NCBI GenBank assembly: GCA_020430845.1
Contig: JAGQJA010000425.1
Location: forward strand, 1 to 44,199
Length of the DNA: 44,199 nt
From: Myxococcales bacterium
GTDB lineage: Bacteria; Myxococcota_A; Polyangia; Polyangiales; Polyangiaceae
Direction: 5' to 3'
In this document: one piece after another, positions 8,716 through 16,668 of the stretch
Numbering within the stretch: position 1 is the first letter of the stretch
How the letters are laid out: every line of letters begins with the position of its first letter
Notes under the pieces: generated by a model
Seen by the model: the letters and a program-made list of their open reading frames with translations, nothing else
Told to the model about the DNA's origin: nothing
Database searches by the model: none
Position numbers and translations under genes: made by a program

Positions 8716-9678
8716 TCAAGCCAGCGTCGCCGCGAACACCTTGGCCGCGTTCGGGTGCGGTCCCAGCGGACGCAGGCGCACGAGGAAGATCTCCGTGTCT
8801 GGGATGCGGATCCCTTCGAGCTTGCGCACGCGCGCGCCCGAGCCGAGCCCGTCGATGACCTCGAGCGGGAGCACCGCGAGCAGCTCGCCGCGTACGCACG
8901 CGTCGATCGCCGGCTCGAGCATGCTGGCGCGCAAGCTCACCGTGCGCTCCAGGTGCGCGGGCCATCCGTCGACCGGCGCCCCGCCCGGCGACGTGACGGG
9001 TGCCGCGAACGGGTGACGCAGGATCGCCCTCGTCGACGCGTCGGGCGTGCGCCAGAGCGGGTGAGATCTCCCGCAGTACACAGCGCTCTTCGCTGGCTGG
9101 AGCCGCGAGCACACGAGGTCGGCGCGATCGATCGCCGCGAGGGTCACGGCCGCGTGCAGGCGGCCCGACAAGATCGACGTCGCGATGTCGTCGTGCGCCA
9201 CGGTGGTGACCTCGGGGACGACCGCCGGGTGCTCCGCGCGCAGCGCCGCGAGGGCGGGGAGCACGCGCAGCGCGCCGATGCGGCTCGTGACACCGACGAA
9301 GAGCGGTCCGCTCGGCGCGCGGTCCGCCAGCGTGACGTCGTGCACGCCGCGCATCGCGACGCGCGTCGCGGCGAGCAGCTCCACGCCCGCGGGCGTCAAC
9401 GCGAGCGTCCGGCCCTCGCGGCGGAACAGATCCACGCCCACGTTCTCCTCGAGCAGCCCCACGGCCCGCGACAGCGCGGACGCGCTCGTGCCCAGAGCTC
9501 GCGCCGCGCCGAGCACTCCGCCCCACTCCGCGACAGCACGGAACGCGGGCAGCCAGTTCCAGAAGGACGCCACCTGTCGAAACGGCACGACGGCCGGCTT
9601 GCCCGGATCGAGCGTCGGACGCGGCGCAGCGGCGCGCGGGCGAGCCGATGGGACCATGCGAGTTTTGCGAACGGTCAT
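8716..9678 (-). CDS. LysR-family transcriptional regulator
   Basis: 320 aa. A disordered Arg/Pro-rich N-terminus of about 35 residues precedes the winged helix-turn-helix FRAVAEWGGVLGAARALGTSASALSRAVGLLEENVGVDLFRREGR, with LTPAGVELL closing the wing, both typical of LysR. The C-terminal effector domain begins at GPLFVGVTSRIGALRVLPALAAL and contains the second subdomain hinge. ATG 9678 is used; an AAGGA sits unusually close to it, so the later ATG 9657 is possible. It is divergent from the lipoprotein gene at 9809, which it may control through the inverted repeats between them. The effector is unknown. Confidence 0.92.
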   Translation of the reverse strand: MTVRKTRMVPSARPRAAAPRPTLDPGKPAVVPFRQVASFWNWLPAFRAVAEWGGVLGAARALGTSASALSRAVGLLEENVGVDLFRREGRTLALTPAGVELLAATRVAMRGVHDVTLADRAPSGPLFVGVTSRIGALRVLPALAALRAEHPAVVPEVTTVAHDDIATSILSGRLHAAVTLAAIDRADLVCSRLQPAKSAVYCGRSHPLWRTPDASTRAILRHPFAAPVTSPGGAPVDGWPAHLERTVSLRASMLEPAIDACVRGELLAVLPLEVIDGLGSGARVRKLEGIRIPDTEIFLVRLRPLGPHPNAAKVFAATLA

Positions 9679-9725
9679 TCCTTGATTATGCCATGGACGC
9701 GAACGCTCTACGGGGTCACCCCATG

Positions 9726-9755
9726 CGTCGTCCGCCGGATGAACCGCGGACGACG
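9726..9755. promoter_or_regulatory. perfect 10-bp inverted repeat in divergent promoter region
   Basis: The arms CGTCGTCCGC and GCGGACGACG are perfectly complementary with a 10-nt spacer. The element lies between the LysR gene and the divergent lipoprotein gene. It could be the LysR operator or an RNA hairpin. A GG-N10-GC pair at 9758-9771 is too weak to call a sigma-54 promoter. Confidence 0.45.
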
Positions 9756-9808
9756 TTGGCTCGTACTCGGCGGCTCAGCCCACGGCCGCCGCTTCTAGAG
9801 GTGATCTC

Positions 9809-10750
9809 ATGACTTCGTTCCGCTCCATCTTCGCGCTCGCCCTCACGTCCTCCATCGTCGCCTTCGGCTGCACGGCCGAGCACGGCTCGAGCGACGAGAC
9901 CGACGCCGACGGCGATCTCCAGGTCGACGCGTCGGAGGCTGCGCTCCACGGTGGCTACGGTCGGCGCGTCCTCGGCCTGCGCTTCAAGGGCCTCGAGCCG
10001 CTCGGTCCCGACTACGTGTACGAGGGCTGGCTGCTCGTCGACGGCGCGCCCGTCTCTGCCGGCCGCTTCTCGCTCACCGACCCCTCGAGGGCGCTCTACT
10101 TCTCGGGGCCGCGCTCCGTGCTCGATCGCGCCACGGCGTACATCCTCACCATCGAGCCCAAGGTCGGCGACGATCCGGCGCCGAGCAAGACGCACGTGCT
10201 CGCGGGCGACATCATGCGCGGCTACGGCTACCCGCGCGCGTCGCTGACGATCTCGCACAAGGCCGCGCTCGGCACCGATTTCTCGACGGCCGCGGGCAGC
10301 TACTTCTTGCAGACGCCCACGAGCCCCGAGCCCGATGACTACGCGCAGGGCATCTGGTTCTTGAACCCCGGCGCCGGCACGCCGAGCCTCTCGCTCCCCA
10401 CGCTGCCCGAGGGTTGGGTCTACGAGGGTTGGGTCGTGGGCGCCGACGGCCCGGTCTCGACCGGTCGCTTCAAGGTCGCGACGGGCGCCGACTCCGACGG
10501 CGCGGGGCCTGCCGCGGGCCCCAACGCCGGCCCTCCGTTCCCCGGCCAGGACTTCATCACGCCCCCGCGCAACCTCGTCGGCGGCAAGGTCGTCATCTCG
10601 GTCGAGCCCGAGATGGACGACTCGCCGGCGCCGTTCGCCATCAAGCCGCTCGTCGACGGTGAGGTCACCGACGTCGGCCCCGGCGTGCTCCAGCCGCTCG
10701 GCAACGCCTCGGCCGCCAACGCGCCGCGCGGCATCGCCGTCGTGTTCTGA
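9809..10750 (+). CDS. lipoprotein with two RskA-C-like (anti-sigma-K) repeats
   Basis: 313 aa with the strong RBS GAGGTGAT 8 nt before ATG. The signal peptide ends at lipobox AFGC. After an acidic linker come two homologous beta-domains. The first carries YEGWLLVDGAPVSAGRF (about residues 71-90), the second YEGWVVGADGPVSTGRF (about 208-225), each followed by a TIEPKVGDDPAPS or SVEPEMDDSPAPF segment. This W-x-x-DG-P-x-S-x-G-x-F pattern resembles the extracytoplasmic RskA C-terminal domain of anti-sigma factors. There is no membrane anchor or sigma-binding zinc motif, so this is a free lipoprotein version and its role is unknown. It is divergent from the LysR gene and convergent with the next gene. 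Confidence 0.82.
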   Translation: MTSFRSIFALALTSSIVAFGCTAEHGSSDETDADGDLQVDASEAALHGGYGRRVLGLRFKGLEPLGPDYVYEGWLLVDGAPVSAGRFSLTDPSRALYFSGPRSVLDRATAYILTIEPKVGDDPAPSKTHVLAGDIMRGYGYPRASLTISHKAALGTDFSTAAGSYFLQTPTSPEPDDYAQGIWFLNPGAGTPSLSLPTLPEGWVYEGWVVGADGPVSTGRFKVATGADSDGAGPAAGPNAGPPFPGQDFITPPRNLVGGKVVISVEPEMDDSPAPFAIKPLVDGEVTDVGPGVLQPLGNASAANAPRGIAVVF

Positions 10751-10795
10751 GAGGACGGCGTCCTCGAGGCGCCGAGCCCTCGGCGTCGAGACCTA

Positions 10796-10832
10796 GAGAG
10801 CCCTGGGCGCCGGTGCGCGGCCCGGGGCTCTC
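10796..10832. terminator. bidirectional hairpin between convergent genes
   Basis: GAGAGCCCTGGGC pairs with GCCCGGGGCTCTC across an 11-nt loop with one mismatch. There is no T-tract. It lies between the convergent stops at 10750 and 10849. Confidence 0.5.
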
Positions 10833-10848
10833 GCGTCTCGGGCGCCGT

Positions 10849-11562
10849 TCAGTTCTCGCTCACGACCAAGATGTCGTCGACCAAGAAGCACGGCGTGCCG
10901 GCGCCGACGGGCGGCCCGCCGGCCACGAACACGTCGAGGCGCTCGGCGGTCTTCGTCACGGTCATCTCGACCTCGAGCTTGGCCCACTGGGTGCCGATCT
11001 GGATCTCGGAGCTGACGGCCTGGTCGCGGTCGACGAACCCGCCCACCGTGTTGTACGTGCGAAGGTGCAGGTCGACCGTCGCGGGCTTCGTCGTGCCGAT
11101 CGCCCGCACCCACGCCTCGGCGCGGTAGCGCGACCCGATCGGTGGTGCGGTGAGGACGTCGCCGTCGATGGTGAAGAACGGGACGTCCGGCTTTGCACAC
11201 ACGCGGCAGGCCAGCGCCCCGCTGCGACCCGGCGACTCGCTCGCGAGCGTCGCCTCGTAGCCGCCCCACGGCGCGCAGTCGGGCTTGCCCGTCTCGAGCC
11301 CGGGGTTCGGCGCGAGGTTCACCGGCGAAGGCGCGTCCGGCGCGGCGTCGCGCGTGCTCCCGTCGAGGCCCGAGCCATCCGCGCCCGTGTCCCCGGGCCC
11401 CGCGTCCCCGGCGGCCGCGCCGTCGCTTCCCGCCTCGCTCGCAGGCGCCGTCGCGTCCGAGCCGGCCGCGTCGGACGAGAGCCCGTCGAGGGACGTGAGC
11501 AACGTGCACCCGCCGAGCACGCCCCCGGAGGCCACGATCGCGATGAAGCGGAGGCGGGTCAC
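10849..11562 (-). CDS. lipoprotein with CBM-like beta-sandwich domain
   Basis: About 237 aa from GTG 11562 (GTG 11565 is equally possible; GGAGG is just upstream). The signal peptide RFIAIVASGGVLGGC gives a clear lipobox LGGC. Then comes an Ala/Gly/Asp/Ser-rich linker of about 65 residues. The C-terminal domain starts at NLAPNPGLETG and has the strand pattern of carbohydrate-binding-type jelly rolls (YRAEAWVRA, QWAKLEVEMTVT, CFLVDDILVVSE). Family-level similarity to CBM_4_9-type modules is my reading; no ligand is implied. It converges with the gene at 9809 and diverges from the multifunctional enzyme gene. Confidence 0.78.
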   Translation of the reverse strand: MTRLRFIAIVASGGVLGGCTLLTSLDGLSSDAAGSDATAPASEAGSDGAAAGDAGPGDTGADGSGLDGSTRDAAPDAPSPVNLAPNPGLETGKPDCAPWGGYEATLASESPGRSGALACRVCAKPDVPFFTIDGDVLTAPPIGSRYRAEAWVRAIGTTKPATVDLHLRTYNTVGGFVDRDQAVSSEIQIGTQWAKLEVEMTVTKTAERLDVFVAGGPPVGAGTPCFLVDDILVVSEN

Positions 11563-11670
11563 CACCCTCCACTCTACCAGCGCGTCGCACGCACGCTCGG
11601 CGGCGCGCGAGCCTACATGTACCCACACAGGTCCGCGCGCGATCCCCCCAAAAAGAAGCACCCGCGACCC

Positions 11671-11699
11671 TTGACGAGAGGCGCGTGCATCGGAATAGT
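11671..11699 (+). promoter_or_regulatory. candidate sigma-70 type promoter for the SDR-MaoC-SCP2 gene
   Basis: TTGACG (11671-11676), a 17-nt spacer and AATAGT (11694-11699) give a good housekeeping-type promoter in a GC-rich region. It lies 83 nt before the start codon at 11783. Confidence 0.5.
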
Positions 11700-11706
11700 T
11701 CGCACG

Positions 11707-11724
11707 CTAAACGTTTACGTACGA
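11707..11724. promoter_or_regulatory. candidate operator: TAAACGTTTA palindrome plus TACGTA
   Basis: The perfect 10-bp palindrome TAAACGTTTA (11708-11717) overlaps TACGTA (11716-11721). It sits just downstream of the candidate -10 box, where a repressor would block initiation. It shares TTTACGT with the AT-rich element at 14861-14893 before the thiolase gene, suggesting one regulator for both. Confidence 0.45.
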
Positions 11725-11782
11725 GGGTTCGCGACGGCGCGGGCCCCAGCCGCCCGACGGGCGCATGCATCGAGGGTCCACC

Positions 11783-14700
11783 ATGTCCGATCTCCGCTTC
11801 GACGGCCGCGTCGCGATCATCACTGGCGCCGGCAACGGCCTCGGCCGCGCCCACGCGCTGCTCCTCGCATCCCGCGGCTGCAAGGTCGTGGTCAACGATC
11901 TCGGCGGCGCCGCCACGGGCGGCGGCAAGTCGAGCGCCGCGGCCGACAAGGTCGTCGAGGAGATCAAGGCGGCCGGCGGCGAGGCCGTGGCCAACTACGA
12001 CTCCGTCGAGGACGGCGACAAGATCGTCCAGACCGCGCTCGACACGTGGAAGCGCATCGACATCGTCGTCAACAACGCGGGCATCCTGCGCGACACGTCG
12101 TTCAAGAAGCTCACGCCCGAGGACTGGGACCTCATCTACCGCGTGCACGTGCTCGGCGCGTTCAAGGTCACCAAGGCCGCGTGGGATCACATGCTCGAGG
12201 CCGGCTACGGCCGCGTCGTCTTCACGGCGAGCGCCGCCGGCATCTACGGCAACTTCGGCCAGGCCAACTACGCGATGGCCAAGCTCGGCCTCGTGGGCTT
12301 CTCGAACACCCTCGCCATCGAGGGCAAGAAGAAGAACGTGCGCGTCAACACCATCGCGCCCATCGCCGGCTCGCGCCTGACCGAGACGGTGCTCCCCAAG
12401 GAGATCACCGACGCGCTCAAGCCCGAGTACGTCTCGCCGCTCGTCGCGTGGCTCGCGCACGAGGACTGCGAGGAGACCGGCGGGCTCTTCGAGGTCGGCG
12501 GCGGGCTCTTCACCAAGCTGCGGTGGGAGCGCACCGAGGGCAAGACGTTCAAGCTCGGCCGCGCGATGACGCCCGACCAGGTCAAGAACGCGTGGGGCCA
12601 GATCACCGATTTCTCCAAGGTGACCCACCCCACCGACATCACCAGCTCGATGCAGCCCATCTTGGGCAACCTCAACACCAAGGCGCTCGGCGGCAACGAA
12701 TTCATCGATGTCGACGCGGCGCTCGGCTACGAGTTCCCGCCGCAGAAGTCGAGCTACGACCAGCGCGATCTCGAGCTCTACGCGCTGGGCGTGGGCGCCG
12801 GCGCGAACCCGCTCGACGAGGGCGAGCTGCAGTACCTCAACGAGATGAGCGACAAGTTCGTGGCGCTCCCCACGTTCGGCGTCGTTCCCGCGCTCAAGCT
12901 CGTGTTCGACATGGCCAAGAAGGGCGAGACGGCGCCCGGCATGAACTACGGCTTCGACCGCATCTTGCACGGCGAGCAGCTCACCGAGGTGCGCCGACCG
13001 CTGCCCCCGCAGGCCACGCTCACGCACAAGGCGAAGATCAAGGAGATCTGGGACAAGGGCAAGGGCGCGGTCGTCGTGACGGCCATCTCGAGCGAGGACG
13101 AGGACGGCAACGAGCTCGTCTACAACGAGCTGACCACGTTCGTGCGCGGCGCGGGCGGCTGGGGCGGAGAGCGCGGCCCGAGCGCCGACGTCAACGTCGC
13201 GCCCGATCGCAAGCCCGACGCCGTGGTGACCGAGAAGATCCGCGACGACCAGGCGCTGCTCTATCGCCTCTCGGGCGACATCAACCCGCTGCACGTCGAC
13301 CCCAACTTCGCCAAGGCGTTCGGCTTCGACAAACCGATCCTGCACGGGCTCTGCACGTTCGGCTTCGCCGCGCGGCACGTCATCAAGTCGTTCTGCAACA
13401 ACGACCCGCGCCTCTTCAAGAGCGTCAAGGTGCGCTTCAGCGAGAGCGTGTTCCCGGGCGAGACGCTCGTGACCGAGATGTGGAAAGACGGAGACCAGCG
13501 CATCGTCTTCCGCTGCAAGGTCAAGGAGCGAGACAAGGTCGTCATCTCGAACGCGGCGATCGAGCTCTACAAAGAGATCCCCAAGGCCCCCGAGAAGAAG
13601 AAGCCCGCCGCCGCGGCCACCGCAAAGGCCGGCGCCGGTCGCCCCGCCGACGCGCCGCCGTCGAGCGCCGAGGCGTTCGCGGTCATCCGCGATCACATCG
13701 AGCAGCACGGCGATCTCGCCGGCCAGATCGGCAAGACCTTCCTCTTCAAGCTCACGGGCCCCGACAGCGCGTGGACGATCGACCTCAAGAACGGCAAGGG
13801 CGGCGTCACCGAGGGCGGCGACAAGGCCGACTGCACGCTCGAGATGAGCGATCAGGACTTCTGCGACATGGTGGCCGGCAAGGCCGACGCGCAGAAGCTC
13901 TACTTCGGCGGCAAGCTCAAGATCTCGGGCGACGTGATGGCCTCGCAGAAGCTCATGTTCCTCAAGAAGATCGACCAGGCGCGCGCCATCGACGTCGTGA
14001 TGAAGCTCCGCGGCGCGAGCGGCGGCGCGGCTCCCGCGGCGGGCGCGGCACCGGCGGCGGACGGAGAGCCCACGGCGGCCGAGGCGTTCGCCGTCATCCG
14101 CGACTACCTCGAGCAGAACAAGGGCATGCCCTCGCAGATCGGCAAGACGTACCTCTTCCGCCTCAGCGGGCCCGACAGCGCGTGGACCATCGACCTCAAG
14201 AACGGCGACGGCGCCGTGACCGAAGGCGGCACCACCGCCGACTGCATCCTCGACATGAGCGACCAGGACTTCCGCGAGATGGTGGCCGGCAAGGCCGACG
14301 CGCAGAAGCTCTACTTCGCGGGCAAGCTCAAGATCGGCGGCGATCTGATGGCCTCCCAGAAGCTCATGTTCCTCAAGAAGATCGACCCCAAGCGCGCGAT
14401 CGAGGTCGTCTCGAAGCTCCGCGGGGCGAGCGCGCCCGCCGCCGCTGCTGCGCCCGCCAAGGCCGCCGCGCCGGCCGCCAAGAAGGACCCCGTCGCGGGC
14501 TCGTTCTTCAAGGCGCTCGGCGAGCGCATCGCCAAGACGCCCGGCCTCGTCAGCGAGGTCGGCGCCGTCGTCGCGTTCAAGGTCACGGGCCCCGACGGCG
14601 CGTGGACCGTGGACCTCAAGGCCGGCAAGGGCGGCGTGAAAGAGGGGGCCAGCGCGGCCGACCTCACGCTCGCGCTCGCCGACGACGTGCTCTCGGCGAT

Positions 14701-14809
14701 CTCCAAGGGCGAGGCGCTGCGCGACCTCTACCAGCGCGGCCAGGTGCGCGTCGACGGCGACCCGCGCATCGCGCACAAGCTGACGTTCCTCAAGGGGCTG
14801 CTCGGCTGA
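11783..14809 (+). CDS. MFE-2-like multifunctional enzyme: SDR dehydrogenase + MaoC/hydratase 2 + three SCP-2 domains
   Basis: 1008 aa, starting at ATG 11783 with GAGGG 7 nt upstream. Residues 1-300 are a short-chain dehydrogenase with TGAGNGLG for NAD(P), NNAG, and the catalytic set Ser150, Tyr163, Lys167. Residues ~320-590 are a double hot-dog hydratase 2 with the catalytic motif D499-I-N501-P-L-H504. Then come three SCP-2 lipid-binding domains at ~629-746, ~766-883 and ~905-1008. The layout equals eukaryotic peroxisomal multifunctional enzyme type 2, which has only one SCP-2. It should hydrate 2-enoyl-CoA and oxidise the (3R)-hydroxyacyl-CoA, while the SCP-2 units hold a bulky acyl or sterol chain. 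The adjacent SCP-x-type thiolase supplies the last step. Three SCP-2 copies are unusual. Confidence 0.93.
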   Translation: MSDLRFDGRVAIITGAGNGLGRAHALLLASRGCKVVVNDLGGAATGGGKSSAAADKVVEEIKAAGGEAVANYDSVEDGDKIVQTALDTWKRIDIVVNNAGILRDTSFKKLTPEDWDLIYRVHVLGAFKVTKAAWDHMLEAGYGRVVFTASAAGIYGNFGQANYAMAKLGLVGFSNTLAIEGKKKNVRVNTIAPIAGSRLTETVLPKEITDALKPEYVSPLVAWLAHEDCEETGGLFEVGGGLFTKLRWERTEGKTFKLGRAMTPDQVKNAWGQITDFSKVTHPTDITSSMQPILGNLNTKALGGNEFIDVDAALGYEFPPQKSSYDQRDLELYALGVGAGANPLDEGELQYLNEMSDKFVALPTFGVVPALKLVFDMAKKGETAPGMNYGFDRILHGEQLTEVRRPLPPQATLTHKAKIKEIWDKGKGAVVVTAISSEDEDGNELVYNELTTFVRGAGGWGGERGPSADVNVAPDRKPDAVVTEKIRDDQALLYRLSGDINPLHVDPNFAKAFGFDKPILHGLCTFGFAARHVIKSFCNNDPRLFKSVKVRFSESVFPGETLVTEMWKDGDQRIVFRCKVKERDKVVISNAAIELYKEIPKAPEKKKPAAAATAKAGAGRPADAPPSSAEAFAVIRDHIEQHGDLAGQIGKTFLFKLTGPDSAWTIDLKNGKGGVTEGGDKADCTLEMSDQDFCDMVAGKADAQKLYFGGKLKISGDVMASQKLMFLKKIDQARAIDVVMKLRGASGGAAPAAGAAPAADGEPTAAEAFAVIRDYLEQNKGMPSQIGKTYLFRLSGPDSAWTIDLKNGDGAVTEGGTTADCILDMSDQDFREMVAGKADAQKLYFAGKLKIGGDLMASQKLMFLKKIDPKRAIEVVSKLRGASAPAAAAAPAKAAAPAAKKDPVAGSFFKALGERIAKTPGLVSEVGAVVAFKVTGPDGAWTVDLKAGKGGVKEGASAADLTLALADDVLSAISKGEALRDLYQRGQVRVDGDPRIAHKLTFLKGLLG
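13667..14431 (+). repeat. intragenic tandem duplication of SCP-2 domain (354-nt units)
   Basis: Units 13667-14020 and 14078-14431 are equal in length and closely similar in DNA, with shared stretches such as AEAFAVIRD, GPDSAWTIDLKNG and MSDQDF in the protein. An Ala-rich linker separates them. The third SCP-2 domain (from about 14495) is more diverged, so the first two are the most recent duplication. Confidence 0.8.
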
Positions 14810-14820
14810 GCTCGGGACGG

Positions 14821-14850
14821 CCTGCGCGCGCCCTCGACGGAGCGCGCGGG
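14821..14850. terminator. GC-rich hairpin after the multifunctional enzyme gene
   Basis: CCTGCGCGC pairs with GCGCGCGGG (one T-G pair) across a 12-nt loop, 11 nt after the stop. There is no T-tract. It may end or reduce read-through before the separately promoted thiolase gene. Confidence 0.45.
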
Positions 14851-14860
14851 CCTCGCCCGG

Positions 14861-14893
14861 TGAACCTTTACGTGTAAAACTTTCGTATACGAA
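14861..14893. promoter_or_regulatory. AT-rich operator/promoter element before the thiolase gene
   Basis: It contains the inverted repeat TTTAC-GT-GTAAA (14867-14878) and the perfect 12-bp palindrome TTCGTATACGAA (14882-14893). TATACG inside could serve as a -10. Both stand out in a very GC-rich context, and the TTTACGT core is shared with 11714-11720. Confidence 0.5.
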
Positions 14894-14907
14894 CCAGGAG
14901 AACGGCC

Positions 14908-16089
14908 ATGGGCAGGCGGGTAAACGTGATCGGCGTGGGCATGACGAAGTTCCAGAAGCCCGGCGCGAGCGACGAGTACAACGTCATGGCCGTCAAGGCG
15001 GCGAAGGCGGCGCTCGAGGACGCCAAGGTGAGCTACCCCGAGGTCGAGCAGGCGTTCGTCGGCTACGTCTTCGGCGACAGCACGTGCGGCCAGCGCGCCG
15101 TCTACGAGCTGGGGCTCACCGGCATCCCCGTCTTCAACGTGAACAACAACTGCTCGACGGGCTCGACGGCGCTCATGCTCGCGCGCCAGGCCGTCGCCGG
15201 CGGCATGGCCGAGTGTGTGCTCGCGCTCGGCTTCGAGAAGATGGAGAAGGGCGCGCTCGGGTCCAAGTACACCGACCGCACCAACCCGCTCGAGTGGCAG
15301 GCCGGGCTCATGAGCAAGGTGCAGGGCTTCAACCAGGCGCCGCCGGCCGCGCAGATGTTCGGCGGCGCGGGCCGCGAGTACCGGTGGAAGTACGGCACCA
15401 AGCGCGAGACGTTCGCCAAGGTGAGCGCCAAGGCGCGCAAGCACGCCGCCAACAACCCGTACGCGCTCTTCAACGACGTGCTCAGCGTCGAGGAGATCAT
15501 GGCGTCGCCCGAGGTCTTCGACCCGCTCACGCGCTACCAGTGCTGCCCGCCCACGTGCGGCGCGGCGGCGGCCATCCTGTGCTCGGACGAGTTCGCCAAG
15601 AAGCACGGCATCACCAAGCCCGTGTACATCGCCGCCCAGGCGATGACGACCGACTACGAGTCCTCGTTCAAGGAGGACAGCATGATCAAGATGGTCGGCT
15701 ACGACATGGCCAAGGCGTGCGCCAAGAAGGTGTACGACGAGGCGAGCCTCGGGCCCGAGGACGTCGACGTGGTCGAGCTGCACGACTGCTTCACGGCCAA
15801 CGAGATCCTCACGTACGAGGCGCTGGGCCTCTGCCCCGAGGGCGGCGCCGAGAAGTTCATCGAGGACGGCGACAACACCTACGGCGGCAAGTTCGTCACG
15901 AACCCGTCGGGCGGCCTCTTGTCGAAGGGCCACCCCCTGGGCGCGACGGGCCTCGCCCAGTGCACCGAGCTCGTGTGGCAGCTCCGCGGCAACTCCGACA
16001 AGCGCCAGGTCGACGGCGCCAAGGTGGCGCTCCAGCACAACCTCGGCCTCGGCGGCGCCTGCGTCATCACCATGTACCGCGCCGACTGA
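14908..16089 (+). CDS. SCP-x-type thiolase (acetyl-CoA acyltransferase family)
   Basis: 393 aa; RBS AGGAG lies 7 nt before ATG. This is the lipid-transfer-associated thiolase subclass. The nucleophile is Cys82 in [12 protein letters not shown] (292-295) replaces the NEAF of classical thiolases, Gly-rich [10 protein letters not shown] carries His342, and the end [13 protein letters not shown] matches the family. It cleaves 3-ketoacyl-CoA with CoA, preferring branched or sterol side chains in characterised SCP-x relatives. With the upstream enzyme it would complete a beta-oxidation cycle except for the first acyl-CoA oxidation step, which is not in the window. The SCP-2 part fused to SCP-x in animals is absent here but present in triplicate in the neighbour. 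Confidence 0.93.
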   Translation: MGRRVNVIGVGMTKFQKPGASDEYNVMAVKAAKAALEDAKVSYPEVEQAFVGYVFGDSTCGQRAVYELGLTGIPVFNVNNNCSTGSTALMLARQAVAGGMAECVLALGFEKMEKGALGSKYTDRTNPLEWQAGLMSKVQGFNQAPPAAQMFGGAGREYRWKYGTKRETFAKVSAKARKHAANNPYALFNDVLSVEEIMASPEVFDPLTRYQCCPPTCGAAAAILCSDEFAKKHGITKPVYIAAQAMTTDYESSFKEDSMIKMVGYDMAKACAKKVYDEASLGPEDVDVVELHDCFTANEILTYEALGLCPEGGAEKFIEDGDNTYGGKFVTNPSGGLLSKGHPLGATGLAQCTELVWQLRGNSDKRQVDGAKVALQHNLGLGGACVITMYRAD

Positions 16090-16090
16090 C

Positions 16091-16137
16091 GCCGCGCGCG
16101 GCCGACGCCGACCGACGCGTCTGATCTCTCGGACGCG
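16091..16137. terminator. palindrome plus hairpin between convergent genes
   Basis: GCCGCGCGCGGC (16091-16102) is a perfect palindrome right after the thiolase stop. CGCGTC pairs with GACGCG at 16116-16137. Both are candidate bidirectional terminators between convergent genes; neither has a T-tract. Confidence 0.4.
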
Positions 16138-16155
16138 CCGGTTCGGTCGCGCCGC

Positions 16156-16668
16156 TCAGAACGGCGGGCCGACGCGACTGCGCAGCAGCTCGCGCTCTCT
16201 CGCGAGGTCGTGGACGATCGACACCGCGCGCACCAGGTCGTCCATGTCGACGGGCTTGGACAGCGTGCACGTCGCGCCGAGGTCCTTTGCCGCCTCGAGC
16301 GTCCGGTCGTCTGGGAACGCGGTCATCAACACCACGGGCACGTCCCACCGCGAGAGGCGCAGCGCGCGGAGCACGTCGAGCCCGTCGTACTGGGGCATGC
16401 GCACGTCCATCACGAGCACGTCCGGGAGCGGGATCTCGTCGCGCGCCGCCGCCTCGAGCAGCTCGAGCATCGCGCGGCCGTCGCCCGCGGAGTGGACGAC
16501 GAAGCCCTCCTCTTCGAGCGACCACTCGACGAGGCGGCGCAGCTCGGTGTCGTCCTCGGCCAGGAGCACATAGCCGAGAGGCTGCGACGAGGCTTGTCGG
16601 TCGCCGGCGAAGGCGCGGATCGAGGGCTTCGCGCGTCGCCGCGCGGGAGAGGTCGTGGGGCCGTTCAT
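16156..16668 (-). CDS. stand-alone response regulator receiver protein
   Basis: 170 aa. A basic N-terminal tail of about 30 residues precedes one CheY-like receiver: acidic pair in LLAEDD, phosphoacceptor Asp88 in VLVMDVRMPQ, Thr in LMTAF and Lys138 in TLSKPVD. There is no output domain; a short charged helix (LARERELLRSRV) ends the protein. Its ATG overlaps the stop of the upstream paralogue at 16665 by 4 nt (ATGA), so the two are co-translated. It probably acts as a phosphate sink or a protein-binding switch for the divergent histidine kinase. Confidence 0.9.
   Translation of the reverse strand: MNGPTTSPARRRAKPSIRAFAGDRQASSQPLGYVLLAEDDTELRRLVEWSLEEEGFVVHSAGDGRAMLELLEAAARDEIPLPDVLVMDVRMPQYDGLDVLRALRLSRWDVPVVLMTAFPDDRTLEAAKDLGATCTLSKPVDMDDLVRAVSIVHDLARERELLRSRVGPPF

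Noticed and set aside
9758-9771. GG-N10-GC before the lipoprotein gene at 9809 as a sigma-54 promoter
   Set aside because: The match beyond the dinucleotides is poor (CGGC at -12) and such pairs are frequent by chance in this GC content.
10793-14877. Very long open frames on both strands over the SDR-MaoC-SCP2 gene (over 1300 codons each)
   Set aside because: They are Arg/Gly/Ala- or Val/Leu-repetitive shadow frames produced by high GC content; the multifunctional enzyme in the other frame has clear domains and catalytic residues.
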